Of a stretch of DNA of 64,000 nucleotides, positions 54,058 to 64,000 are shown piece by piece; the first letter of the stretch is position 1, and each line of letters starts with the position of its first letter. The translations under genes and the position numbers were made by a program. Source of the DNA: Gaeumannomyces sp. JS-464 (Eukaryota; Ascomycota; Sordariomycetes; Magnaporthales; Magnaporthaceae); NCBI GenBank assembly GCA_002197995.1, contig NGZR01000008.1, positions 620,001 through 684,000 on the forward strand, written 5' to 3'. The notes beneath the pieces were generated by a model, which did no database searches, was not told the DNA's origin, and saw only the letters and a list, made by a program, of their open reading frames with translations.

Positions 54058-54204
54058 TCGGAAGCTGGCGTTTGCTTTCCCCTAAGTGCGCACAGGGAGA
54101 AGGAGGAGGGGCTTGACAGATATAAGGGCACATCGCCCCTCCTTCAATCACTTCCTCCTAGTCTTGTGTTCCCTAGCCATCTCCTTTGTGATGCAATAGC
54201 CGGA
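54058..54204. other. Short upstream region of the acyltransferase
   Basis: TTATATCT on the minus strand at about 54116-54123 may be its TATA-like element, about 60 bp before the ATG at 54057. Confidence 0.35.
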
Positions 54205-54380
54205 GTGATTACCCCTTTGTGGTGATTGTTTTCACCCAATATCTACCCTCTAGCTTTGAAGTGATTACCCCTTTGTGGTGGTTGTTTTCACCCAATAATC
54301 ACCTTTTAGCTTTGGAGCGGTTACCTCTTTGTGGTGATTGTTTTCACCCAATGGTCGCCCTCTAGCTTTGGAGTAATTAC
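54205..54380. repeat. 56-bp tandem repeat, three full copies and the start of a fourth
   Basis: Copies start at 54205, 54261, 54317 and 54373, each exactly 56 bp apart. The unit runs GTGATTACCCC, TTTGTGGTGATTG, TTTTCACCCAAT, CTCTAGCTTTG. Copies differ by a few bases. The array lies directly upstream of the BAHD gene, so it could be a promoter minisatellite. Reverse-complement motifs CAATCACCACAAAG repeat with it. Confidence 0.9.
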
Positions 54381-55354
54381 ATCCTATCCGTCTACGCATT
54401 CGCCAACCTCGCGAGAGCGCTGCGGGCCATCCCGAGACCACGGGCACGGTGGCGTAGCGACAATGCCTGGGACCGAACACTACTACATTTGGATTCGGCA
54501 CGCAAAAGGAGCCGTCCGACAAACCACGAGATCCAGGCCATTCACTCGAGGATCTCAAAGCTGGTCAGGCCCCCTGGGAAGAGCCCGCTCAGGGCGGTTC
54601 TAGGCAGCAAGGAAGCTGTTGGAGCTGAGCCCAGGGCATGGCCGCTACAGGAGGAAACATAACAGCTAGCCAGATGCATGATTTGGGAGAGCTAGTGAGA
54701 TAGCGTACTGGACATACGAGACAAAGCTGATGCGACAGGCGACAGAGCCCGCTGGCTGGCTCCGTGTAGGTTCCGCGGCTAGAGCTGCATCTCGGGAGAA
54801 GGCAGGACCTCACCTTGCTGGGGTCCTTGGGACAGGGCCCGACAAAAGACTGACTGCCGCCGCGGTTTCCACGTGGCGGTCTGGCCATTGCCCCGATACT
54901 GCCGTATTTATGCACGTCGGCCTTGCGCCAAGATCCCGGCCATCCGAATTTCCCCAGCTTTTCACGTCCGCTGTGGATCCTACCTGCGAGCAGCTCCCGA
55001 GCCAGGAAAAAAAAAGTGTTTACACAGGAGATCAAAGAACAGGTAAAGAAACTGATGCCGCCCGGCGCCTCGAGCTTCCTCTGGAGCGCCTTCTCGGAGG
55101 CCGTCGGCTCCTTCCTGTCTTTGGAGGCAGCGCGCAAGACAGGCACCTTGGCAAGAAGAAACAGTAACCTATAATGGTGGCAACAGATATCATCGCGAAA
55201 GTGGAGCGTACACATCGGACGGTATCTGAAAGCGGCAAGATAGCACGCGGTCATACTCTTCTGACGGCCAAATCACGTTACTCGTAACACACTGTAAAAT
55301 TTGATCACCGGCTTCTAGATTCTAACACACACGAACTTCCAAACTCCCGGTCCT
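54381..55354. other. Intergenic region
   Basis: No gene recognised. The open frames here are short and without domains. Confidence 0.45.
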
Positions 55355-56380
55355 TCAGATGGCCGGTCGAATAATGTCCCATCCGGACGCCATCTCCTCG
55401 CCGCCCCCGGGGCCGATCTCGTACCGTACTCCGAGCTCGTGCAGCCCATTGGCGGCGCTGGCTGGCGCGGCCGCCGCGCGCGAGCTTTCTCCCGCCCGAG
55501 GGCGCGGACAGGAACTGGAGCGTTCCGCCGTGCTCGTCCACGGCGGCCAAGCACGTGGCTGGAGGGTCCTCGCCCCTGAAGCGGGGGCTGTTGAAGCTGC
55601 GTGGCGGCAGCCGGCGGCCCAGGCCCTTGAGCAAGGGAGCAGAAGAACAGGCCGAACCGGGACAGGGTCGTCCCGCACCCGCTGACAGCGAACGACTCCA
55701 GGACCGGGAGCCGCTCCCGGACATCGGCGAGCACGGCTGGCCACGGGCTGCTGCCGCCGCCCTCCCTGCTTACGGCTGCCAGGATGGCGTTCTTGAAGGC
55801 GAGCGTCAAGACGCGGTACCCTTCGAGCCGGGCGTGCAGGCGGTGCAGGAGCGCGGGCGGGGCGGAGTACTTGGCGGCGGCCAAGTTGCGGAGGCAGCTC
55901 CGGCGCCCGCCAGAGTCGGAGCTGTTGGTCTCGGCGTCGTCGATCATGAAGGAGCGGCAGGCGGGGAGGCGGCTGTGATCGAGGCAGTCGAAGAGCGCCC
56001 ACGCCATCGGCATTGCCAGGTCGATGCGGCCACTGGCGGTGCGTCTCCAGTCGTGCTCCCTGAAAGGCGGGGGAACTGGAGGCTGGCCGCGTACAGGCTC
56101 TAGTGGGAGATGCGCAAAGTGCGGGCGCTATGGCGCAGCGGCTCGAAGCTGGCGGCAGCCAAGAGCCTAGCCGGGCTCCTGCGCGTGAGGCCTGTGGTCG
56201 GGGCGCCGAAGAACATGGAACAGAAGGCGTCCATGGTAGCGGCCAGCAGCCTGCGGTTCGTCTAGCGGCGGGCAGGAGGTCTGTGCCGTCCAGACGGGCA
56301 CCCAAAGATGTGAACCAGGAGCTCGAGGCCCCGCCAAGATTATGCCCCAGGGCCTGCGGCAGCCGCGATGTCTCCAACAC
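55355..56380 (-). CDS. F-box-like protein (frameshifted)
   Basis: F-box proteins recruit targets to SCF ubiquitin ligases. Near the N terminus one minus-strand frame reads GLELLVHIFG and the next DGTDLLPAARRT, together like the F-box pattern LPxELLxxIxxxLDxxDLLxARRTCR. Later pieces in different frames are ARTLRIS, AWALFDCLDHSRLPACRSFM, LHRLHARLEGYRVLTLAFKN, LADVRERLPVLESFAVSGCG and LHELGVRYEIGPGG at the end. There are at least four frame changes, so exact ends are unsure. The region below 55685 down to the stop at about 55357 shows the C terminus. Either many indels or a pseudogene. Confidence in coding is moderate; in F-box, low to moderate. Confidence 0.45.
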   Translation of the reverse strand: MLETSRLPQALGHNLGGASSSWFTSLGARLDGTDLLPAARRTAGCWPLPWTPSVPCSSAPRPQASRAGARLGSWLPPASSRCAIAPALCASPTRACTRPASSSPAFQGARLETHRQWPHRPGNADGVGALRLPRSQPPPRLPLLHDRRRRDQQLRLWRAPELPPQLGRRQVLRPARAPAPPARPARRVPRLDARLQERHPGSRKQGGRRQQPVASRARRCPGAAPGPGVVRCQRVRDDPVPVRPVLLLPCSRAWAAGCRHAASTAPASGARTLQPRAWPPWTSTAERSSSCPRPRAGESSRAAAAPASAANGLHELGVRYEIGPGGGEEMASGWDIIRPAI

Positions 56381-56411
56381 GCGTTTCGCCCTAGTTCCCT
56401 TAACCGGAAGC

Positions 56412-58908
56412 CTATGTTTTCGGCCGGCCTTTTAACTCCCTCTCGCCATCCTTCCCAGCCACGCCAGCCCGGGCCAAATGTATCCCCCCAGAATCGCGTG
56501 GCTGAGCTTGCGTCCCGGGCTGAACCGGTTGGCCCGTCTTCTCCGCAATCCTCTTTGTAGCCCGCGCTTTGGCACCCGTCGTTTCTGGCCCCACCATGCT
56601 GGGCTCGCCCGGTAGAGCCTCAGAAGCAACTTCGGCCGTGGCCCCATCGTGGCCGACCTGGACAAAACCTTCCTGCCCGGATGGCAACGAGGGGCTCGTC
56701 ACTTGCTCGGCCGTCCCGGGTTCGACGGCGGTTGCGGACACGTCGCTCCGGTCGGCTCTCGCTGGCTCTTTTACGGCATCTTCCCGCGTATCTGTCCGCT
56801 CGGCTTCCGCAGCGTCCTGCGTGGCCGCCACGGTGGTTGCCTGGGCCGCCTGGGCCGCCCCGAGGTGGTCAGCGTCCGACTGCGCAGCAGCTCCTCGACC
56901 AGTGTGCGAGGACCGGACGGCAACAACCAGTGCCTCGTTCGCCTGGGCATCGCCAGCGCCTCTGTATCCGTGACGCGCAGCGGATTCCTCCTCGCTCGAG
57001 ACTGATTCGGCGTGCCGCGGTTCTGGCGGGTGCCGGGGCCGGTAATATCGGTAGAACCGTGGCGTATACTCTGCACCGGCCAGCACGGCCGCTACGACGT
57101 CCGCTATGGGATCGATCAGCTCCTCCCTTATGATGCTGAGCTCCCGACGTTCCCTTCGCTCTCGGGAAGCCTCTTTTTGTCGCCGTCGGTACTGGCGCTC
57201 GGTCCAGTCGCTCGAGATGCTGCTCGTGGTCCATCCAGGGCCAGAGGCGTCCTCCTCATTGCCGCCCGCGCTGGAAGTGGGCTCGGAAGCCCTGCTGCTG
57301 GGACTCGCGGTCGGGTGCCTGTCGCTCTCATCGTAGCTGCTGGTGCTGGGAGGCTCGGGTGCTCTGGGCGGCGGTCGGTCGTCCCATGAGGCGCTGTTCA
57401 TGGGCGACAATCCCCTGCGGTGACCGCCCGTGTGGCTGGCGAGTGGAGGGGTCGCGCTTGGCGAGCGCGAATGAGCTGGCCGAGAGTCAGGGAACCAGGA
57501 CTGTCGCGGGGGTCGCGCGGCAGCCTCTCCTTTCTCGGCCTCTCGCCTCGTCGCCCCTACCACTTCGCTTTCTGCCCGGATCTCTGCCTGCCACTGCTGC
57601 CGCTCGGCATGTCTGGTCGAATCCGTTTGCTTTGCCGCTTCAGGCTCTTGTGGGATTCTCTCACGCAGCATCTCCAGGATGTCGTCCGTGACCTGCTGCA
57701 TCTTCTCCCGGGCCAGTCTAGTCAACTCTTCGTCCCGCCTGGCCTCAGCCTCCTTTGCCTCGGCCGCAGCCCTCTGTTCGGCCTCGAGCCTGCCTCTCAC
57801 CTCCCTTTCTATCCTGATCCTCTCCTCAGCTGCTTGCTTTTTGATTTTTACTTCTTCGGCTTTCCGCAGCTCCTCGGCCATCTCGAGCCTGGCTCTGTCC
57901 TCGATCTCCTTCCGCGACACTTCCAACCTCAACCGCTCCTGCTCCGCTTCTTCGACCTTGTCTATTATACGAGAATAGATCGCTTCGAGTGCCCGACTCA
58001 CCATTCGAGCGTCGCGTCCGCGCACCACGTCATCGGTATATCCACTCTCGGAACTCTCGGTGCTCAATTCAGCATCACGCCGAAGATGATGATGGGAGTG
58101 GTGTCTTTGAACACGCGACCGCGACCTCAGCCGCTGAGGGTAGAAGCGTTCCCTCTCGACATCCACCAGGTCGTCGTCATACCTCGATCTGTATCGGGCG
58201 TCCCGCCCGGGGTAGTGCCTATAGCTTGTTCGATAGTGGACCTCGTCCTCCTCGTCCTCATAGTCATCTTCTTCATTTACGTAGTCGTTGCCGTACGCAA
58301 AATCTACGCGCCGAGGCAACCGGCTTTCCCTATAGGGCACGTATCGGGGTGGCGGTATGTGAGGAGGAGGAGGAGGAGGCGGGGGGTAAACGGCGTCGCT
58401 AAGCGGATAGTCGGGAGGCTCTCGTACTACAGGGCGGCTGAAAGATTCCCTAGACCTATATGACGGGCTGGGGTCTCGACGGGCCAAAACCAGCTGCGGG
58501 CCGTGAAGACTCCGTCTTGGAGCAAACTTGGGACGGATGTGCCGGACCCCATTCGTCGCCAGGTCTGACTCCATACAGCGCACGGGAGATGGCCTGGCTC
58601 GGAAGCGGTCGTCCGCTCGGGACGATAGGCGATTCCGCTCTCTCGCTCCCGGGGAAGGCGACCGTCGTCGCTCGTCCGCACGGGTGCTACGGAGGACCAG
58701 TCTCAGTCATCGGCATCCAGCGAGCGGGGATTGGACTTGGCACCCACCGAGCAGTCACATTTGGGGGCTCAAACAGGGCGGGTTCCGGTCGCCGGGGATC
58801 TTCGTTTTCGTCCTCCACTTCGGGGTGGCGGTATCTGGAGGTACTGGGTCGACGTCTCTCTAAAGACAGTTCGCGCTGCCAGTTGGATCCCTGCGGGCCA
58901 GCCTGCAT
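56412..58908 (-). CDS. Long coiled-coil, low-complexity protein (one frameshift near the start)
   Basis: Unknown function; possibly cytoskeletal or membrane-scaffold. The ATG at 58908 (MQAGPQGSNWQRELSLERRR) leads to PVPSPIPARWMPMTETGPP, then a frame change near 58690 (one lost base) joins the 723-codon frame that opens STRADERRRSPSPGARERN. Layout of the main part: Arg/Pro/Tyr-rich disordered N terminus with PPPPPPPPHIPPP, an acidic patch (NEEDDYEDEEDE), a His-rich RHHSHHHL, and a central coiled coil of about 140 residues with heptads (RALEAIYSRIIDKVEEAEQE, RKAEEVKIKKQAAEERIRIE). A Ser/Pro-rich region, a second short charged helix (RQYRRRQKEASRERRERREL) with IADVVAAVLAGAEYTPRFY, and an Ala/Glu/Thr-rich tail follow. 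Heavy charge and length are as in fungal proteins annotated only as hypothetical. Confidence 0.72.
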
Positions 58909-59738
58909 CACGGCGTACTTTGGGTTTTCTGGCTCTCTGACGCGTCCTCAGTCCTCATACTCTATATTCGGCTGCCCTCGACAGACATTGGCTTGACGTT
59001 CGAAGAACAAGAGAAACAAGGGCTAAATATCAACTCGGCGGAAATTCTGCTTGGTGCCATCGCCTGCAAGCCTCAGGCTGAAGAGCCAGGGTTCTGATTG
59101 GGAGGGGTGGTCAGGCCACCAATCGCGAGGGCAGCCATGTCGGCGATCGTCGGTCAATAGCGCTTAAAAAATTGATGGCAAGGCCTTTTTTTTTCCCCCT
59201 CCCACAGGAGGGTGGCCCAGGACGCTCGGGGGCTACTAGTACAGCTTCGCAGCATTCAAACAGGGCTCAGTCTAGACCCCCGCTCTAGCGAGTGGTGTCT
59301 GCACAGCCCTCGGGACGAGGGCGAAATATTTCTTCCACTAGATCGGTGAAGCGAACGGAGCAGCTGGGGGATGCGGCATGGCCTCCATCTAAACCTGCAC
59401 ATTCGGTCAAGAGTTGGGCCGTGGATGCAGCGCTGCTTCTGAGGGATTTTGCGGCGCACCTGGTGACACTCGATGCCGGGCCAATAACTGGACGGGAAAG
59501 GCGTGATACGCATGGGTTGGGGGGACAGATGGCGCACCCTCCTCTGGTCAGAGTTCGACCAATGCAGTATTTTCATCGTCAGCCCGCCGCTGACGGGAGC
59601 CAATATCGGGACCCCGGGCGCCCGCAAGCTGCAGGCTGCCCTCCGTGAAGGAGGGGACCCTAAAAAGTCGATCCTGGGTGCCTGGGACACACCTTGGGCA
59701 AGGCTGGCGGCGGGACCTGCTTCACTCGCCGACTAGGG
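58909..59738. other. Intergenic region
   Basis: Upstream of both the coiled-coil gene (minus) and the NLR (plus). A T/C-rich tract lies near 59187-59205. No other gene recognised. Confidence 0.45.
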
Positions 59739-59744
59739 TATAAA
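59739..59744 (+). promoter_or_regulatory. TATA box upstream of the NLR gene
   Basis: TATAAA in GGGTATAAAGCGG, 155 bp before the ATG at 59894. Confidence 0.5.
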
Positions 59745-59893
59745 GCGGCCGCCAGGCTTCCATTTGCGGCTTTGCGCAGATATAGATCGTCCGTCTCAAA
59801 CACCGGAATCATTTCGACGACGGCGAAATCACGCGGCAAATTTATACTCAGACGGCGAGGCGACCCGAGCGATTCGCGACTACGGGACACAGA

Positions 59894-62800
59894 ATGTCAT
59901 CTCCCGAGAAAGTAGCCCTTTCCCGAACACAGGCGACTAACCAAGGGGGAGGGACCCAGTATCTCAAAGACAGTGATGGGGACCAGAACGTTGCCAATGG
60001 CACTCTAATAAAAATTGGCGGGCACTGTAAGCTGCCGACACAAAATCCCAATGTCCCCAGGGCCGTCGCCGATCCTAACCGCGTGCGCCATACTCAAGTG
60101 ATCATTTTGGGGGGCCAGCCAGCGTCTGGCATGCCTCCCATGTCGCACCTGGAGCAATGGCTCAAGAACTGGACCCAGTGGCCGCCAAGTCGTCGGTTGT
60201 CTGATCAGCTAGAAGCAAACCCGAGCGGGAACGAGATAACGAGATTCGAACATGCGGACATGGTGGAGTGGCTGAAGCGCCAACCAGACCAGATACCCCT
60301 AGATTTCAGCAAGCATCATCTCAAGCTTCTCGGCCAGGTTGCCGACGGCACCGGTCAATGGATCCTGGAAACCGACAAGTTCCTTTCTTGGAAAGATGCC
60401 TCGAGTTCTCCGCGGCTCTTGTGTATGCACGGGAAACGTACGTGAGGCCGAAAGCCTTGGCAGCCACTCATCAGGGCCATTGCTAACCTAGCAATCGACG
60501 ATCTATGTAGTCGGATCTGGCAAAACTATGCTTGTGTAAGCCCACAAAGGTCTGTACTCACTCTAGGCTCCGGAACGCTGACGCCCGGCCGGCCCAGGTC
60601 CCTTATTGTCGACTGGCTCGAAAGAGACGTCCAGGGTCGCCACGACGCCGCCTGCGTCTACTTTTACTTCCGGGGCGGGGAGAAGCACTGCATGCCGCTC
60701 GCGCGCATCTGGGCGACACTGCTAAGTCAGCTGCTTGCGTGGGAGTCGGGAGAGCTGGCAAGCGATCTTAAAGCCAAGTTCAGCAGCCCCCTGCAGTGGT
60801 CGGCTCGACTCTCCTCGGCCGACTATGTCGCCCTCTTCAAGGCCCAGGCCAGCAGCTTCAAGACCGTCTACATGGTCATCGATGCTCTGGACGCATGTCA
60901 GGACGTCCCCGGAGAAAGAACGCAGCAGGGCATGCAGGACGCCCTAAAGGAGCTCCCTGAAAACGTTCGGCTTCTCTTCACCTCAAGGGACGAGCGGTTC
61001 TACCAAAGTATCGGGGAATACCAGAGGCTGCGCATCCAGCCGCGGAAGCAGGACGTGAAAACATATGTGAGGAAGCGGATCGAAAACAACGAAGTTCTTA
61101 GCTGCGTCCTCGAAAGCACCACAGACCGAAATGAGGTCATCAGCCAAGTCACAAATCTAGCTCTAGACAGCGGCATGTAAGTCAGGTCCTGGGCTCCAGG
61201 GGCACGTTGCTACAACCACCGCTAACCCGGAACTTTGGAAGGTTCCTACTGGCGTTGCTACACATGGATGACCTGTCCAAGCACGGGACTCTGGGCAACA
61301 TCAAGAAGGCGGTGCAGAAACTGCCCGACGGCGCACGCGCCGTGTTTGAGACGCATCTGCCAGAGTGATAGCGCAGAAAGCTGAAGGCGACAGCTTCGAC
61401 GGCCGTCTGGCCAAGCACGTTCTCACCTGGGTGATACATGCCAAAGAAGAGCTGAACGTGGGGCAGATCCGAGACAGCTTCGCCGTACAGGAGAGCATGG
61501 GTAAGCCCTTTCGAGAATATCGGCCCGCGGAGAAGCGTCTGCTGCCCGCCTGTAACGGCCTGGTCGTGATGGACCCCGACAAAGGGACTCTTAACCTGGT
61601 CCACGAGTCGGTGCGGGCGTGTCTGGAGGGGCGCGGTATTATCCCGAAGAACGCCAACGTGCAAATGGCCAAATCGTGCCTGCTGTATCTCCTGGCCGAC
61701 GCCGACGAAGGAGATGGCGACCCCGCGTTTTTCATGTACGCCGCCAAATACTGGCCGGCCCATCTGGGTTGCAAGGGAGCAGCTCGACCCAGAGACGGAG
61801 GAGTTGGCGGTGAGATTTCTCAACGACAGCGCAAAGCTCTCCAAGGCCTTCGGGGCCATGGCGGGCACCGAAGGCAGTTTGTTCGAGCACATGACGGGCC
61901 TGCACGCCGCCGCGCACTTCGACCTCACAAGCTTGGCGGAGCGGCTCCTCGATTCCCCCCCCGGCGTCGACGTCAACGCCCGGTGCGCGAGGGGGCAGAC
62001 AGCACTGCACTGGGCAGTCAGATACGGATGCCGCGAGCTGCTGGAGCTGCTGCTTCGCAGGTCGGCGGATCCGAGCATCGGCGACGACATGGGCGACACG
62101 CCACTGCACAAGGCGCTGGAGGGGCCGACGCCGACGGCGCGCCGCTCCACCTGGCCGTAACGAGGTCGGCGGGCGACGACCTGGGCGTGGTGGAGGCGCT
62201 GGTGGAGGGGAAGGCGCCGCTCTACGCAAAGAACCGGCGGGGGGTATCGCCGCTGTTTTCGGCCATCCGCTATGGGCCCACGGACATGGCGCTGATCATG
62301 ATCAAAGGCCAGGAGGATGTCGACGCCGAGGTCGACGGCCAACGGACGTCGCTGCAGCTCGTTTTCTACCACGGGTGGGACATCATCCAGGAGCTCGAGG
62401 GGGGCGGCGCGGCGGCCGTCAGCGGGCCTGAGGGCTGGGCGCAGGTGCAGCACGCCGTCAGGAACCACTCCCGGCTGCTGACGGACGCGCTGCTCGCGCG
62501 CGGCGTGGACCTGAACCGCCCGTGGCGGGATGGCGGCCGGACCCCGCTCGTGTATGCCGCCATGCACGGCGAGATGACCAAGCTGCATCAGCTGCTGACG
62601 CGGGAGCCGGACCCGGCCGATGTCCACCTACGGGACGGGGAAGGGAAGTCGCCACTGTGGTGGGCCGTCAGGTACGATCGAGCCGCCGCAGCCCAGCTGC
62701 TCGTCGACCACGGCGCCGATGTCGACGAGAGGTTCGACGACGGGACGACGCCGCTGATCGAGGTTGTCAAGCGCGGCCACCACAAGTGCATTTGGGTGCT

Positions 62801-63734
62801 TCTGAACGCGGGAGCTCGGCCCGGCATGTGTGACGCAGATGGCTGGTCCGCGCTGCTCCACGCTGTCAATAACAACGACAAAAAGCTCGCCTGGCTCTTG
62901 CTCAACATCGGGGCCTCCGCCAAGGGCCCCAGCAAGGACATCTGCGGCAGCGGGCAAGCGTCGAAGGCCCTCGAATTGGCCATGGACCGTGATGATCTGC
63001 ATACTGCGTGGCTGCTCAGCGAGCATGGAGCCTCCGTGGACACTGTTGATGGCAAAGGCATGACGCTGCTGCACAGGGCCGCTAGAAGCGGGCGCCTCGG
63101 GGCCGTGCGCTTTCTCATCGACCGCGGCGCCGCCGTCGACGTCAGGGATAAGGACGGGCTGACGCCGCTGCACTATGCCGCGCTCGAGACGCGGGACGAC
63201 GTGGTGGCGGCCCTAGCGGCGGGCCTGAAGGGACCGCTACTCAACGCGCCCGACGCCAAGGGCAATACGCCCTCGTCCTGGCCACGCTCAAAAGGCGGCT
63301 GGGCAACATGCGGGCGCTGTTGTCGCGCGGCGCCTCGTGCGACGTTGCCGACCCGGGCGGCCTAACCGCGCTGCACCACACCGATAGATTGGGCTTCCAC
63401 GAGGGCTGCGCCTGCTCCTCGACAGTGGCGCCGACGCCAACTCGGCGGATAAGCAGCTGTTCACGCCCTTCCATCACCTGGTCAACGGCGAAGCCAGCGG
63501 GCCGGCCCCGATGGACTCGCTGGACGCGCTGGCCAAGGCGGGGGCGAGCCTTGAGGCGCGGGACAGGCACGACCGCACGCCCTGATGCTCGCCGCGCAGC
63601 TGGGCCGCAAAGAAATGGTGCAGGGGCTCCTGGAAATTGGGGCCGACCATCTGGCGCACCGCGAGGACGGCTTAAGGGCGGCCGATTTAGCGGGGAACAT
63701 CATGCGGTTAAGCGGATACTGGGGCAGTGGCTGA
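59894..63734 (+). CDS. NLR: N-terminal amyloid-like motif, NACHT NTPase, ankyrin repeats (frameshifts in repeats)
   Basis: Predicted intracellular nonself sensor. Residues 18-36 read GGGTQYLKDSDGDQNVANG, Gly/Asn/Gln-rich and similar to the sigma-type amyloid motif of fungal NLRs. Exons: 59894-60437, 60511-60535 (25 nt), 60598-61176, then from 61242. Introns 60438-60510, 60536-60597 and 61177-61241 are GT..AG with CTAAC/CTGAC branch sites and restore phase. The splices build Walker A GKLGSGKT (180-187). Walker B is VYMVIDALDAC; a sensor-like RLLFTSRDE follows, then a winged-helix region ending VHESVRACL. From about 61890 there are at least ten ankyrin repeats (LHAAAHFDLTSLAERLLDS, TALHWAVRYGCRELLELLLR). 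Frame changes near 61360, 62150, 63290, 63400 and 63580 each equal one lost base; the one near 61770 equals one gained base. The stop is 63732-63734. Functional or recently broken; indel error is likely. Confidence 0.85.
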
Positions 63735-63879
63735 GTTCGCGTGGGGGGCGGCCTGTCCCTCCGGGGCATCACTGATTGTGTCTCTTTGCACCTATCTAGT
63801 CTTCGTGTTGATTGCTGCTCTTGATATGGTATCCAACCGCCGTGCCGTTCCCCTCCTCCCTCCGCTGGCTCCCGTCCGG
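63735..63879. other. Short convergent intergenic gap
   Basis: 145 bp between the stop of the NLR and the stop of the opposite-strand gene; both genes' 3' ends fall here. Confidence 0.6.
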
Positions 63880-64000
63880 CTAAAAGTAAAACGGCCCGGT
63901 CGACTGGCCGTTGATTTGGATGCCCCGGTCGCCACGTTCTGGTCCCCGGGCCCGGACTTGACGTACTGCGACCCGTGCCCGAAGTTGTGCAGAGTCACGG
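63880..64000 (-). CDS. C-terminal end of a gene whose product ends in a copy of the NLR's amyloid-like motif (partial)
   Basis: Only the last 121 bp are in the window; the gene continues beyond the right edge. The frame reads NFGHGSQYVKSGPGDQNVATG, which matches the NLR N-terminal motif at 12 of 19 positions (shared G..GxQYxK, then GDQNVA-G). After this a run of four G (63924-63927, read as C on the plus strand) seems one base short; in the next frame the protein would end with Tyr-Phe-stop at 63882-63880. A C-terminal motif shared with a neighbouring NLR's N terminus is the known layout of fungal amyloid-signalling effectors (HeLo/HELL-domain proteins, SesB-type lipases and others). The effector domain itself is outside the window, so its type is unknown. 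Confidence 0.65.
   Translation of the reverse strand, partial: RDSAQLRARVAVRQVRARGPERGDRGIQINGQSTGPFYF

Noticed and set aside
54205..54380. CRISPR-like array
   Set aside because: The repeats are directly adjacent 56-bp units without unique spacers in a eukaryotic context; this is a minisatellite.

Overview
The window looks like nuclear DNA of a filamentous ascomycete (Pezizomycotina, most likely a Sordariomycete; a Chaetomiaceae-like source is only a guess). The genes are GC-rich and are split by short GT..AG introns (62-182 bp) with CTGAC or CTAAC branch points. The gene set is typical of such fungi: GH10 xylanase, tannase/feruloyl esterase, CAP protein, oxysterol-binding protein, HET-domain protein, NACHT-ankyrin NLR. 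AT-rich stretches carry changes of the CpA-to-TpA kind left by repeat-induced point mutation (RIP). No prokaryotic feature, rRNA, convincing tRNA or CRISPR was seen.

Layout. 0-17.4 kb: an FHA-like protein kinase, a secreted nuclease, a disordered protein, a GH10 xylanase, a tannase-family esterase and a STAND-N/ankyrin gene. 18.1-23.7 kb: transposon territory, with a PIF/Harbinger-like copy, a second inverted-repeat unit, several tandem repeats and an LTR-like unit. 24.0-24.8 kb: dynactin p25. 25.8-30.6 kb: a three-layer nest. A small secreted-protein pseudogene is interrupted by a fragment of a mitochondrial-plasmid-type RNA polymerase gene (6-bp duplication CATGCA), which is itself interrupted by a 4,028-bp Harbinger element (TAA duplication). 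30.6-35.2 kb: no gene seen. 35.2-40.2 kb: CAP-domain protein and oxysterol-binding protein. 40.7-54 kb: an NLR-like relic, a small WVPE-motif protein, an intact HET-domain protein, a membrane-anchored beta-propeller gene cut by one TAG, a secreted Cys-rich protein and a BAHD acyltransferase. 55-64 kb: an F-box-like gene, a coiled-coil protein, and a NACHT-ankyrin NLR facing the 3' end of another gene at the window edge.

How the genes work together. The secreted enzymes (xylanase, tannase, nuclease) fit a plant-biomass saprotroph or plant associate. Nonself-recognition genes (STAND-N/ankyrin, HET, NLR relic, NLR) are scattered through the window. The best candidate for a linked system is at the right edge. 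The NLR begins with a Gly/Asn/Gln-rich motif, and the convergent gene ends with a close copy of it. That is the arrangement of fungal amyloid-signalling NLR/effector pairs. Frame changes are frequent in some genes and nearly always equal the loss of one base, so many 'broken' genes may reflect assembly indels rather than decay.
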